64,000 bases of DNA from Rhodobacterales bacterium (GTDB lineage: Bacteria > Pseudomonadota > Alphaproteobacteria > Rhodobacterales > Rhodobacteraceae): the NCBI GenBank assembly GCA_026400355.1, contig JAPLPE010000018.1, positions 27,738-91,737 of the forward strand, read 5' to 3'. Numbering within the stretch: position 1 is the first letter of the stretch; every line of letters begins with the position of its first letter. The notes beneath the pieces were generated by a model. The model saw nothing but the letters and a program-made list of their open reading frames with translations. It was not told the DNA's origin and did not search any database. Of this stretch, positions 8,520 to 17,602 are shown piece after piece. The position numbers were made by a program, and so were the translations under genes.

Positions 8520-8981
8520 CTAGACAGAACCCCCCGAAGCAGCCCGAAGAGCCCGCTCATGCGCCTCCAGCCGCTGAAGATACCCGCCGGACCGGGCAGT
8601 CTGCCTCCAGTTGATGAAGTCCAACTGCACCTCGCGGGAGTGCTGCCCCATGGAGTCGAGGCCGGGGCCTGAGGCTTCAACGCGAAGGGGGTAGCCCAGC
8701 TGTCCACGGGAGACGTTGGCCAGCATCCGGGTTAGCCGTTCCACCTCATCATAGGCCACGATGAAGCTGTCGTGGACGCAGAGAACGGGGATGTTCGCGG
8801 CGGTGTAGACGTCGAGAATCCGTGCAGCGATGCAGCTGTCGAGATACATTAGCCGGATGCCCTGATCGGAGCAGAGGCTGATGCCATTTTTTGTTCGATT
8901 GCTGAATGCCGAGCTGGAAGCGGTCCAGCGTTTTGCGATGACTCTGAGCGAACAGCATGGAGTAAAGACCGACGTTCGACG
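8520..8981 (-). pseudogene. C-terminal remnant of a phage/plasmid replication-type protein
   Basis: The frame is open from 8981 to 8520 but no good start precedes the conserved part. Coding quality is clear in NGISLCSDQGIRLMYLDS, CIAARILDVYTA and IPVLCVHDSFIVAYDEVERL. The HDSF motif after a helix that starts MYLDS is typical of large plasmid or phage replication proteins, of which only about the last 150 residues remain. The N-terminal hundreds of residues are absent, so it is a pseudogene left by an earlier mobile element. Confidence 0.55.
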
Positions 8982-9075
8982 TTAGCAAGGGTCATGCCAC
9001 TTTGCCTGCGTTCGTCACCGACAGGCCGAGATTCTTGCAACGAACTCGCGATGAACTCTCCTTCATCCAGTTCAC

Positions 9076-9089
9076 TTGATCAGGATCAA
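9076..9089. promoter_or_regulatory. FNR/FnrL-type operator
   Basis: TTGAT-CAGG-ATCAA is a perfect match to the FNR/FnrL consensus TTGAT-N4-ATCAA. It ends 56 bases before the ATG of the outer-membrane protein gene, a usual place for oxygen-dependent activation or repression. FnrL is the Fe-S oxygen sensor of Rhodobacterales. Confidence 0.75.
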
Positions 9090-9145
9090 TATAGTCTGAG
9101 ATTTTTGCTACATGAGGGAATCATGTTGAACCGGAGGATCCCGAA

Positions 9146-9877
9146 ATGAGACTCATGACTTCAGTTGCAGCCGTTTTCATTGCCGGCTCCGCTTCGGCCC
9201 AGGATGCGGGCTGGCAGTATCGGTCAACCTTGTATCTCTGGTTTCCTGGCACGACGGCAAGCGTCGAGACCCCTAACGGAACCATCGAAGGTGAAGTCAG
9301 CGCAAGCGATGCGTTGCAGAGCCTTGAGATGGGGTTCATGGGAACGGTAGCGGCGCAGAACAACAACTGGATCATCTGGGGTGATCTGGTTTACAGCGAT
9401 CTCGCAGCGAGTAAGCCGACCCCCGATGGCGTTCTCTGGACCGACGCCGAAATCGGCCAGACGCTGACCACTGTGACATCCTATGTGCTGTATGACGTCG
9501 CACCCTCACCCACGACGGTTGTCGCGCTGGGGGCCGGTGCGCGGTATTTCAATCTGGGGTTCAGCACCAGCCTGTCTGGTGGCGCGCTTGGCGATGTCAG
9601 CAGCAGCTTCGACGAAAGCTGGACGGTTCCGGTGATTGCGGGCCAGTTCTATACGCAGCTGAACGACAAGTGGTTTGTCGATGGCACGGCCGACTGGGGC
9701 ATGGCCGGTGACGATACCGAGACCTGGCAGATCTATGCGGGGCTGGGCTATCGGTTCAATGAACGCTGGTCGACCCAGGTCGGCTATCGATACATGAACT
9801 TCGTCAAGGACATCGGTGGCGACGTGCTTGACACCGGCCTGAGCGGGCTTGTTGCCGGTGTGACGATCGAGTTCTGA
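9146..9877 (+). CDS. Outer-membrane beta-barrel protein
   Basis: The 243-residue protein begins with a signal peptide (MRLMTSVAAVFIAGSASAQD, cleavage after ASA) and then alternates hydrophobic and polar residues as in a barrel: YRSTLYLWFPG, WIIWGDLVYSDL, ALGAGARYFNLGF. It ends AGVTIEF with the C-terminal Phe used for outer-membrane assembly. Such proteins are small porin-like or structural barrels; no substrate can be read from the sequence. The AGGATCCCGAA before ATG provides the ribosome binding site. The FNR box just upstream suggests oxygen control. Confidence 0.75.
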   Translation: MRLMTSVAAVFIAGSASAQDAGWQYRSTLYLWFPGTTASVETPNGTIEGEVSASDALQSLEMGFMGTVAAQNNNWIIWGDLVYSDLAASKPTPDGVLWTDAEIGQTLTTVTSYVLYDVAPSPTTVVALGAGARYFNLGFSTSLSGGALGDVSSSFDESWTVPVIAGQFYTQLNDKWFVDGTADWGMAGDDTETWQIYAGLGYRFNERWSTQVGYRYMNFVKDIGGDVLDTGLSGLVAGVTIEF

Positions 9878-9935
9878 GCGGCCCGGAACAAACCGTGTCG
9901 GACAGTAACTTCCGGCGGACATATCCTGAGCGGGT

Positions 9936-9967
9936 GACCCGGGTGCCGTGCTTGTCGGCTCCGGGTC
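9936..9967 (+). terminator. Hairpin after the outer-membrane protein gene
   Basis: GACCCGG..GCCG pairs with CGGC.CCGGGTC around a TGCTTGT loop, 58 bases after the stop. There is no T-run, so it may act as a 3' stabilising hairpin or a weak terminator. Confidence 0.45.
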
Positions 9968-10353
9968 ATCTCCGTGAGACGGGGTGACTGACCTGATCCA
10001 GAGGACTCCCATGCGCAGAACAGCAGCAGCACAGCGGACTTTGGACGCTTTCGGCTTTCGCCTCTTCGCTCAGGTGGTGGAGGCAACCTCTTGCCCTGAG
10101 GGGACGCTGACAGGCACAGGTCGGCCGCCGTCCGGTCTGCCCGTCCCTTCACGTTCCCGCGACCACCATTGTCGCTCGAAGCGATTAGAACTTGATCCGC
10201 AAGCTGTCTCAGGCGACCTTTCCGTCAATCGGCAGGTTGCTTGAGGAATGACGCCTTACTGAGAGGAGACTATCTTGACGATCTGGTCATCACGGAAAGC
10301 AGCCCCTGAACATGAAGGCGCGACGCGCCGGGTTGGCCACCCTCCCTGCCAGT
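9968..10353. other. Intergenic stretch without a gene
   Basis: No frame here has coding character. Near its right end (about 10211-10245) a 33-base stretch, CTT.CCGTCAA.CGGCAGG....TG.GGAATG, closely matches 3671-3705 beside repeat A; both may be remnants of one insertion. Confidence 0.4.
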
Positions 10354-11799
10354 TCAAGGCGTCATCTCAAAGAACCCGCGCACATCGGCGGCGAACTCGG
10401 CGCGACTGGCCTTGCGCAGATAGAACATGTGCCCGCCGGGATAGACGCCGAAGTAAAGCCGTTCCCGCGCACCCTCGGCCCGCGTCGCCTGTTCCAGCAC
10501 ATAGCGCGACATGAAGTAGGGCGTGACCATGTCATAAGTCCCGTGCACGACCAGCACCTTGAGGTCGGTGTTCTGCGCCAAAGCGATGCCCACGTCATCT
10601 GGCGTGCCCACGGTCGAAGCCCGGTCAAACGCCGCATTCACGGCAAGGTTCAGCGGGTAATAGGCCCGGTCGGTGACATAGCCCAGATCGGTCCGGACAT
10701 AGTCCATGAAGGGCGACAGCAGGATCCCTGTCAGCACGGTCAGGCTGCGGTCCAGTACCCCGATCCCCGGGTCCTGCGGCCGCGGATTGTCGCTGGCCTG
10801 CCCACCGTCGTAACGGTCAAGCACAAGCCCCTCGACGGCAAGCAGACTGCCCGCATAGAGCAACTGATCGATCCGCCCGTTGTTGCGCGCCAGAAGGGCA
10901 GGTTCGATGCCGATGACCTCGCTCAGCCGGGCGAAGAAGGCCGTCTGTTCTTCGGGGGTCATGCGGCCCAGTGAGGCAAGCCCCGTCAGATACTCGTTCA
11001 GCGCGTAATCTTCAGTCGCTGCCTGTGCCGCAGCATCGGTCCCGAATCCGCCCCGCCCGTGAGAGGATGCGACGGCGGCCTGCGTGGGGATCTGGGTCAT
11101 GGGGAACATGAGCGAATAGCTGTCAAAGCTCGCATCGACGTTGAGTTCGGGCGAGATCATGACCGCGCGGTTCAGGTTGATCGAATACTGCTCGGCAAGA
11201 ATGCGCGTCAGCGCCGCCACCCGCATCCCGCCATAGCTTTCCCCGGCAATCGCCTTGGGTGAACCCCAGCGATTGTTGACCGTCAGCCATTGCCGGATGA
11301 ACTGCGCAAGGGAATCCAGATCCCCCATCGTGGTGTAATAGGGCATCGGATCGCCCAAGGCGCCATCAGCGCCGGGAAGTGTCCGGCTGTATCCGGTTCC
11401 CACGGGATCGATGAAGACCAGATCGGTAAAACTGATCCAGCTGTCCGGGTTCGGCTCCAGCCGGGCCGGGACCGGGGGAAAGCTGCCGTCCCCCGCCGTG
11501 GCGATGGTCATCGGCCCGATGGCTGCCAGATGCAGAAAGATCGAGGCGCCACCAGGCCCGCCGTTCCAGACAAAGGTCACCGGCCGCGTCGCCGGGTCCG
11601 CGCCTTCGACGATATAGTCGACATGGAACAATTCGGCGTCCGGCCGCTCCGGATCGGCCCCGACCGGCAGCATCCCGGCGCTGGCCTTGTAGTCGGGCAG
11701 GGCCTCCTGCGCCGTGGTCGACGCGGGCCAAGACGCCGCGAGACACACCAACATCAAGAAAGTTCCGAGAGCTTTCTTGATACGCGGAAGAATCATCAT
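10354..11799 (-). CDS. S10 family serine carboxypeptidase, exported
   Basis: The 481-residue protein has a signal peptide (MMILPRIKKALGTFLMLVCL, cleavage near STTAQE) and the three landmarks of S10 peptidases: an N-terminal WNGGPGGAS oxyanion block, the nucleophile Ser in AGESYGGMR, and the Asp and His in HGTYDMVTPYFM and YPGGHMFYLR. It would remove C-terminal residues from peptides in the periplasm or outside the cell. TGGAG six bases before the first of two ATGs supports the start at 11799. The gene stands alone between the oxygen-regulated barrel gene and repeat C. S10 enzymes are less common in bacteria than in eukaryotes but do occur in this group. Confidence 0.88.
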   Translation of the reverse strand: MMILPRIKKALGTFLMLVCLAASWPASTTAQEALPDYKASAGMLPVGADPERPDAELFHVDYIVEGADPATRPVTFVWNGGPGGASIFLHLAAIGPMTIATAGDGSFPPVPARLEPNPDSWISFTDLVFIDPVGTGYSRTLPGADGALGDPMPYYTTMGDLDSLAQFIRQWLTVNNRWGSPKAIAGESYGGMRVAALTRILAEQYSINLNRAVMISPELNVDASFDSYSLMFPMTQIPTQAAVASSHGRGGFGTDAAAQAATEDYALNEYLTGLASLGRMTPEEQTAFFARLSEVIGIEPALLARNNGRIDQLLYAGSLLAVEGLVLDRYDGGQASDNPRPQDPGIGVLDRSLTVLTGILLSPFMDYVRTDLGYVTDRAYYPLNLAVNAAFDRASTVGTPDDVGIALAQNTDLKVLVVHGTYDMVTPYFMSRYVLEQATRAEGARERLYFGVYPGGHMFYLRKASRAEFAADVRGFFEMTP

Positions 11800-11924
11800 T
11801 TCAAACTCCACCAATGAAACACGCGGGCACGAGCACATTAACGACTCTAGCTTAGGCGAATACAAGGCACTGGCTAGCCCGTGGCTATGCCACACCGCTT
11901 CAGCTCACCGGACTCCCAAGAGTC

Positions 11925-12415
11925 CCGAGGCATTTCTCATGGCATTTTCCCCACCCCGACGGTAAGGAAACAAGGTCACAGTTATCCGGAAGAGTACTGG
12001 CTGGGGCGGTAGGATTCCTAGCTCTTTGAAGAAAAGACTCGAGAACGAGAACCAGCGGAGGGATTTAGGGCAGTTTCCAAGGCAGTTCGGGAACGTCGGG
12101 AGTCGCCGGTGGCCGACTGGAGGGGTATGGCCAAGGCCCGCTAACATCCCAGCCTCGGCCCCAACCGCCTTCCCGCCGCCTTACCGCTGCTGCCGCGCCC
12201 CGCCGCTGTCCCGCCACCGCCCTGCTACGATCGCTCCCCGCCGCTAGCCAAATGACTGCCGCCCCTTTCCGACCACTGACAGACCGCCAGCCGCCCCGTC
12301 GCACATGACCCGCCTGCTGACCCGCCGCCCCCTTCAACCACCGCTTCCCCGCCACAACCCCTGAGGCCATCGGTTCTCCGTGTGTGCCTAACGACCCCCG
12401 ACACACCCTGAGGTT
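11925..12415. repeat. Repeat family copy C
   Basis: This is the longest copy. Its first ~240 bases match the reverse complement of copy B, and from GGATTCC. onward it matches copy A to the end at ACACACCCTGAGGTTG. The C-rich right half carries CGATCGCTCCCCGCCGCTAGCC and AATGACTGCCGCCCCTTTCC as in A. It separates the accessory region from the polyol operon and contains no credible gene. Confidence 0.75.
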
Positions 12416-12497
12416 GCACCTAGATCACGAAGAAGTCCGCGCTGGTCAACGCGAGGTTCGTGCCGATCGTTGCAAACTGAACCCTAGGCAATTCGTG

Positions 12498-13970
12498 TCA
12501 GGCGGCTGCGGTGTAGGCGGCCATCGTGGCAGCGACTCCGCTTGTCCAGAGGCTCTTGAGCTGGATGCCGAAAGCGGCGCGTAGGTCGGGGTCTTGACCT
12601 AGGTCGCCAAAGACGCGGGTGTAGGAGAGGAAGGCTGCGGGATCATCCTTTGCGGCGAGTGCCCGGGTCTTGAGTTCGGCGGCGTGGTCGTCGTTCGGGG
12701 GGATCGCCTCGCCTGCTTCGGTCGTGCCGGCGCAGTAGCGGCACCAGAGGGCGACTTCGAGTGCGAGGCCGGAATGAGGCCTGTTTTCAGCCAGCGCCTG
12801 CCGCAGGGCGGGCAGGATGAACTTGGGCTGTCGGTTGGAACCGTCGAGGCAGAGGCGGGGGATGGTATCGCAGACTTCGGGGTTGGAAAACCGTTCGGCG
12901 ATCTTTTCGCGGTAGGTGTCGTAGCTCACACCGGGGATCGGGGTGAGGGTCGGCACGATCTCGCGCTGGGTCAGGGCGTCAAGCCAGGCGACGATGCGCG
13001 GGTCGGCCATCGCGTCGTGGACGAAGTGGTGGCCAAGGAGCGCGCCGGGATAGGCGATGGCTGCGTGGCCTCCGTTGAGGATGCGGAGCTTCATCAACTC
13101 ATACTTGGCCACGTCGGTGACGAACTCGGCCCCGACCTTTTCCAGCGCGGGACGGCCTTGGGGGAAGTTATCCTCGAGCACCCATTGGCGGAAGGGTTCG
13201 CAGGCGACAGGGGCGGCGTCGGTCAGGCCGAAGCGGTCGGCGACCATCTTGCGTTCACGGTCGGACGTGGCGGGCGTAATGCAATCGACCATGGAGTTGG
13301 GGAAGGCCACATTGGCCGCGACCCAGTCGGCAAAGGCGGGGTCGGACAGGCGGGCAAGGCCCGTAATGGTGCGTTGGGCGACATGGCCGTTTTCGGGAAG
13401 GTTGTCGCAGGACATGACGGTGAAAGGCGGGGTGCCGGCGGCGCGACGAGCGCGAAGGGCGGCGAGGATCATGCCAAAGGCAGTCCGGGGTGCGTCGGGG
13501 TGGGCGGCATCATGGACGATTTCGGTATGTTTCGTGTCGAATCCGTCGGTCAGCGCGTCGATGAAGTAACCGCCTTCGGTGACCGTGAGCGACACGATGC
13601 GGATTGCGGGATCGGACATCGCTGTGATGAGCGCGGCGGGATCGACGGGGACGAAGTCGATCATGGAGCCTGTGACCCGCGCAGTCAGCCCGGAGGGATC
13701 GAGTTCCACGACCGTCGTCAGCCAGTCCTGCGCTGCAAGCCGGTCGCGCATTGCAGTATCCGTGGCCCGCACGCCCGCGCCGACGATGGCCCAATCGTGG
13801 TCCTGCCCCAGCGCAAAGAGACGGTCGAGGTAGATGGCCATATGGGCGCGGTGAAAGTTGCCCACACCGATGTGAAGGAAACCGGGCGAAAGGCTGGCCC
13901 GGTCATAGGCCGGACCGGAGACATTGGTGGGAAGGGCCGCGAGGGCCTTGGCGTTCAGGGGGAGTGTCAT
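12498..13970 (-). CDS. mtlK: Mannitol 2-dehydrogenase
   Basis: The 490-residue protein belongs to the long-chain polyol dehydrogenases: FLHIGVGNFHRAHMAIYLD near the N-terminus is the NAD-binding start, and KYELMKLRILNGGHAAIAY carries the catalytic Lys-Asn-His region. It oxidises D-mannitol (and often D-arabitol or sorbitol) to the ketose with NAD in the cytoplasm. The ATG at 13970 overlaps the polS stop codon by one base, so it is translated by coupling. It is the last gene of the smo operon. A longer frame reaches 14174, but that part is in a non-coding frame of polS. Confidence 0.92.
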   Translation of the reverse strand: MTLPLNAKALAALPTNVSGPAYDRASLSPGFLHIGVGNFHRAHMAIYLDRLFALGQDHDWAIVGAGVRATDTAMRDRLAAQDWLTTVVELDPSGLTARVTGSMIDFVPVDPAALITAMSDPAIRIVSLTVTEGGYFIDALTDGFDTKHTEIVHDAAHPDAPRTAFGMILAALRARRAAGTPPFTVMSCDNLPENGHVAQRTITGLARLSDPAFADWVAANVAFPNSMVDCITPATSDRERKMVADRFGLTDAAPVACEPFRQWVLEDNFPQGRPALEKVGAEFVTDVAKYELMKLRILNGGHAAIAYPGALLGHHFVHDAMADPRIVAWLDALTQREIVPTLTPIPGVSYDTYREKIAERFSNPEVCDTIPRLCLDGSNRQPKFILPALRQALAENRPHSGLALEVALWCRYCAGTTEAGEAIPPNDDHAAELKTRALAAKDDPAAFLSYTRVFGDLGQDPDLRAAFGIQLKSLWTSGVAATMAAYTAAA

Positions 13971-14737
13971 CAGCTCATCCAGTTTCCGCCGTCGACGTTG
14001 TAGGTCTGGGCGACGATATAGTCGGAGTCGGCAGAGGCGAGGAAGACGGCCATACCGGTTATGTCTTCGGGGCGGCCCATGCGGCCAAGGGGGACGGCGA
14101 GGCCCACCTCTTTCTTCTTCTGGCCAAGTGGCTTGTCTTCGTAGCGGGCGAAAAGCGAGTCGACCTGATCCCACATGGGCGTGTCGATGACGCCGGGTGC
14201 GATGCCGTTCACGTTGATCCGGTGCCTGATGAGGTCGAGCCCGGCGGATTGGGTCAGGCTGATCACGGCAGCCTTGGAGGCGCAGTAGACGCCGACCAGC
14301 GCCTCGCCCCTCCGGCCCGCCTGAGAGGCCATATTGATGATCTTGCCGCCGCGGCCCTGCGCGATCATCACGCGGGCGACGGCCTGAAGCGGAAAGAGCG
14401 TGCCAGCGACATTGATGTCGAAGACACGGGCATAGCTTTCGCGGGTGATGTCAACGATGGGGGCAAGGTCAAAGATGGCGGCGTTGTTGAGAAGGACGTC
14501 GATGCCGCCGCCCCATTCGGCGGCACGAGCGATCCCGACGTCGATGCTGGCCTGATCGGTCACGTCCATCCTGATGCCCAGCGCATTGGTGCCAAGGCCT
14601 TCTGCCGCCTGTTCCGCACCTGCAATGTCGGCGATGACGACCTTGGCCCCTTCGTGGAGGTAGGCCTGAGCAAAGGCCAGACCGATCCCGCGCGCGGCCC
14701 CGGTGATGAGTGCAGTCTTTCCGGCAAGGCGTGTCAC
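13970..14737 (-). CDS. polS: Sorbitol dehydrogenase, short-chain type
   Basis: This 255-residue SDR matches the size of Rhodobacter PolS (256). It has the nucleotide-binding GAARGIG, the structural NNAA, a catalytic Ser in NMASQAG and the Tyr-x-x-x-Lys of YCASK. It oxidises D-sorbitol to fructose and galactitol to tagatose, using NAD. It starts four bases inside the end of smoK and is joined stop-to-start with mtlK, so both dehydrogenases are made together with the transporter that imports their substrates. Confidence 0.92.
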   Translation of the reverse strand: MTRLAGKTALITGAARGIGLAFAQAYLHEGAKVVIADIAGAEQAAEGLGTNALGIRMDVTDQASIDVGIARAAEWGGGIDVLLNNAAIFDLAPIVDITRESYARVFDINVAGTLFPLQAVARVMIAQGRGGKIINMASQAGRRGEALVGVYCASKAAVISLTQSAGLDLIRHRINVNGIAPGVIDTPMWDQVDSLFARYEDKPLGQKKKEVGLAVPLGRMGRPEDITGMAVFLASADSDYIVAQTYNVDGGNWMS

Positions 14738-15735
14738 AGGCGTTGTCCTTTGTCGTCGAAGCGATGGATCTTGGTCGGGTCGGGAGTGAGGTAAATCGTT
14801 TCGCCGTGGCGGATGGCGACTTCTCCGCCCGCGCGGACCATGATGGTTTCGCCCAGACCCGTGTTGTTGACCCGAAAGAACGTGTCAGAGCCGAGGTGTT
14901 CCGAGACGCCGACAGTGCCCTTCCACAGACCTTCGGTCGTGGAGGTGGCGATGTGTTCGGGGCGGACGCCGATGGTGGTGGCGCTGTGCTTGGTCGCCTC
15001 GGGGCCAGTCAACAGGTTCATCTTGGGGCTGCCGATGAAGCCCGCGACAAAGGTGTTCTGCGGGTTCTGGTACAGGTGGAGGGGGCTGCCCACCTGTTCG
15101 ACGCGGCCCGCGTTCAGCACGACGATCTTGTCGGCCATGGTCATGGCTTCGACCTGATCGTGGGTGACATAGATCATCGTCGTCTTGAGGCTTGCATGCA
15201 GTTCACTGATTTCAAGCCGCATGTTGACGCGCAGAGCCGCGTCGAGGTTAGACAGCGGTTCGTCGAAAAGGAAAGCCTCCGGTTCGCGGACGATGGCGCG
15301 GCCGATGGCGACGCGCTGGCGCTGACCACCCGAAAGCTGGCCAGGGCGGCGGTCGAGGAAAGAGGTGAGGTTGAGGACCTCGGCCGCGGCCATGACTTTT
15401 TTCTCCTGCTCGGCGGCGGATAGGCCGGCCATGCGGAGGGGGAAGGCGATGTTCTTGCGCACCGTCATATGGGGGTAAAGGGCATAGGACTGGAACACCA
15501 TGGCCAGACCGCGCTTGGCAGGCGGGACGCTGGTCGCATCCTTGCCGTCAATGCTGATCTGACCGTCTGACACATCCTCGAGCCCTGCGATAAGCCGGAG
15601 CAGGGTGGATTTCCCACAGCCCGAAGGACCAACGAAGACGACGAATTCACCGTCTTCGATGCGCAGGTCCAGAGGCGGGATGACCTCGACGTCACCGAAC
15701 CGCTTGGTCACTTTGGAAAGAGTGATCTGTCCCAT
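14734..15735 (-). CDS. smoK: Polyol ABC transporter ATP-binding protein
   Basis: The 333-residue ATPase has Walker [10 protein letters not shown] (36-44), the signature LSGGQRQRV, Walker B AFLFDEP and the switch His in [11 protein letters not shown]. The C-terminal TOBE-like domain (GVRPEHIA) is typical of the MalK/UgpC group. It powers uptake of sorbitol and mannitol through SmoF and SmoG. It begins nine bases after the smoG stop and overlaps polS by four bases. Confidence 0.92.
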   Translation of the reverse strand: MGQITLSKVTKRFGDVEVIPPLDLRIEDGEFVVFVGPSGCGKSTLLRLIAGLEDVSDGQISIDGKDATSVPPAKRGLAMVFQSYALYPHMTVRKNIAFPLRMAGLSAAEQEKKVMAAAEVLNLTSFLDRRPGQLSGGQRQRVAIGRAIVREPEAFLFDEPLSNLDAALRVNMRLEISELHASLKTTMIYVTHDQVEAMTMADKIVVLNAGRVEQVGSPLHLYQNPQNTFVAGFIGSPKMNLLTGPEATKHSATTIGVRPEHIATSTTEGLWKGTVGVSEHLGSDTFFRVNNTGLGETIMVRAGGEVAIRHGETIYLTPDPTKIHRFDDKGQRL

Positions 15736-15744
15736 GATGGTCCC

Positions 15745-16575
15745 TTACTTCACGGCGCCAAAGGTCAGGCCGCGAACGAGTTGTTTCTGGCTGAACCAGC
15801 CCATGATCAGGATGGGCGCGATGGCCATGGTGCTGGCTGCGCTGAGCTTGGCGTAGAAAAGGCCCTGCGGGCTGGAGAAGCTGGAGATGAACTTGGTCAG
15901 TGGGGCTGCATCCACCGTAGTCAGCGTGATGGTCCAGAAAGCCTCGTTCCAGGCGAGGATGATGTTGAGAAGGACAGTCGAGGCGATGCCGGGGATCGCC
16001 ATGGGCAGAAGCACATAAAGGATTTCCGAGCGGAGCGTCGCGCCGTCCATGCGCGCGGCTTCGAGGATTTCGCCGGGGATTTCCTTGAAGTAGGTATAAA
16101 GCATCCAGATGATGATCGGCAAGTTGATGAGCATGATCACAATGATCAGGCCGAAATGGGTATCGAGCAGTTTGAGTTTGATGAAGATGAGGTAGATGGG
16201 CACAAGCACGGCCACGCCCGGCATCATCTTGGTCGAAAGCATCCACATCAGCAGGTCTTTGGTCTTGGCCCCGGGGACAAAGGCCATGGACCATGCGGCG
16301 GGAATGGCGATGAGAAGGCCGAGCGCGGTGGAGCCGATGGCGATGATGACCGAGTTCATGAAGAAGCGGAAATAATTGGCCCGGTCCATGACGGTGACAT
16401 AATTTTCGGTCGTCCAGTCGAACCAGAACCAGACGGGGGGTGACAGGACGGCGTCCTGTTCGGTCTTGAAACTGGTCAGGATCATCCAGAGGATCGGGAA
16501 GAAGATCAGAAGCGCGATGCCCCAGGCGGCGAGGGTGGTGAGCGTCTTGCGGCGGGTTGTGACGGCGCGGGCCAT
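15745..16575 (-). CDS. smoG: Polyol ABC transporter permease
   Basis: The 276-residue membrane protein has six predicted helices, starting with WGIALLIFFPILWMILTSFK, and the EAA loop that docks the ATPase (EAARMDGATLRSEILYVLLP). It forms the channel together with SmoF. The gene sits 12 bases after smoF and nine before smoK. A longer overlapping frame on the same strand is a shadow. Confidence 0.92.
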   Translation of the reverse strand: MARAVTTRRKTLTTLAAWGIALLIFFPILWMILTSFKTEQDAVLSPPVWFWFDWTTENYVTVMDRANYFRFFMNSVIIAIGSTALGLLIAIPAAWSMAFVPGAKTKDLLMWMLSTKMMPGVAVLVPIYLIFIKLKLLDTHFGLIIVIMLINLPIIIWMLYTYFKEIPGEILEAARMDGATLRSEILYVLLPMAIPGIASTVLLNIILAWNEAFWTITLTTVDAAPLTKFISSFSSPQGLFYAKLSAASTMAIAPILIMGWFSQKQLVRGLTFGAVK

Positions 16576-16587
16576 GTCTGTCCTCCC

Positions 16588-17460
16588 TCACGCGTCAAGG
16601 TTCTTGCCGATCGCGCGCATCAGGAAGACAGCGACGATATTGGCAAGGATGACGGCGACAACACCCCCGGCGGCGGCTTTGCCGACGTCCGAGTTCAGGA
16701 TCGACTGCTTGTAGACAAGGAAGGTCAGCGTGGTGGAGGCCGTGCCGGGCCCGCCGTTGGTGGTGACGAGGATCTCGACGAGCACGCCCAGAAGAAAGAT
16801 CGTCTGGATCAGAATGACCACAGTGATGGCGCGGGACAGGTGTGGCAGGATAATGAACCAGAACCGCTTGTGCGCCGGGGCACCGTCCATTTCGGCGGCC
16901 TCAATCTCTTCGGACGAGAGTGATTGCAGTGCGGTGAGCAGGATCAGGGTCGCAAAGGGCAGCCACTGCCAGGCGACGATGATGATGATCGAGATGAGGG
17001 GTGCGTCACCCAGAAAATCGAATGGTGTGAGGCCCAGCGCCTTGAACGCCTCGGCAAAGAGGCCGTTCGTAGGGTTCATGAACATGTTCTTCCACACCAG
17101 CGCGGCGACGGGCGGCATGATGAAGAACGGCGCGATCACGAGGATGCGGACATAGCCCTGACCCCAGATCGGCTGGTCGATCAGAAGCGCCAGAAGGATA
17201 CCGCCGATCACAGTGATGAGCAGCACACCGGCCACAAGGAGAAGCGTGTTGATGATGGCCTGAATGAAGTCGGGCGAGGCGACAAATGTCGTGTAGTTGT
17301 AGAAGCCGACAAAACCTGCGCGGTCGGGATATAACAGGTTGTAACGCTGGAACGAAAACCAAAGCGTTAGCACAAGCGGCACGATCATCCAGATCAGAAG
17401 CGAGATGACGGCGGGCGAGAGCATGACCCGTGCGGCGGACCGCGAGGCTTGCGTGGACAT
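16588..17460 (-). CDS. smoF: Polyol ABC transporter permease
   Basis: The 290-residue protein has the MalF-type layout, with a first helix around VISLLIWMIVPLVLTLWFSF and the EAA loop EAAEMDGAPAHKRFWFIILP. It is the partner of SmoG. I place the start at ATG 17460 because GGAG lies six bases upstream; a slightly longer frame reaches 17472. It is separated from smoE by a strong hairpin. Confidence 0.9.
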   Translation of the reverse strand: MSTQASRSAARVMLSPAVISLLIWMIVPLVLTLWFSFQRYNLLYPDRAGFVGFYNYTTFVASPDFIQAIINTLLLVAGVLLITVIGGILLALLIDQPIWGQGYVRILVIAPFFIMPPVAALVWKNMFMNPTNGLFAEAFKALGLTPFDFLGDAPLISIIIIVAWQWLPFATLILLTALQSLSSEEIEAAEMDGAPAHKRFWFIILPHLSRAITVVILIQTIFLLGVLVEILVTTNGGPGTASTTLTFLVYKQSILNSDVGKAAAGGVVAVILANIVAVFLMRAIGKNLDA

Positions 17461-17559
17461 TTGTCGCTCCACTGGCTGTCGGCGATGAAGGGGGCGGGTG
17501 CCGCCCTTCCCGAAGTGTAGGAGAGGCGGCGGCCAGGGCCGATAGGGGCCCAGGAGGGA

Positions 17560-17589
17560 CGGGGCCGGTCCGGGAGGGAACCGGCCCCG
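17560..17589 (-). terminator. Intra-operon hairpin between smoE and smoF
   Basis: CGGGGCCGGT and ACCGGCCCCG form a perfect 10-bp stem with a 10-base loop, 13 bases after the smoE stop. There is no T-run. As in many binding-protein-dependent systems it probably protects the smoE message from decay or partly stops transcription, raising SmoE above the membrane components. Confidence 0.65.
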
Positions 17590-17602
17590 CAGGTCTAGCA
17601 GA

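Noticed and set aside
8200..12147. Similar ~80-residue frames in repeats B (8200-8448) and C (11905-12147), sharing FSSLFFKELGILPPQPVLFR
   Set aside because: The frame is shared because the DNA is repeated; copy A breaks it, and no start or function is supported. Coding cannot be fully excluded.
3414..12419. Related Arg/Gly-rich frames in the C-rich halves of repeats A and C
   Set aside because: Biased composition only; no ribosome binding site.
12684..14003. 439-residue plus-strand frame opposite mtlK
   Set aside because: Antisense of mannitol dehydrogenase; glycine/valine/histidine-rich composition and no motif.
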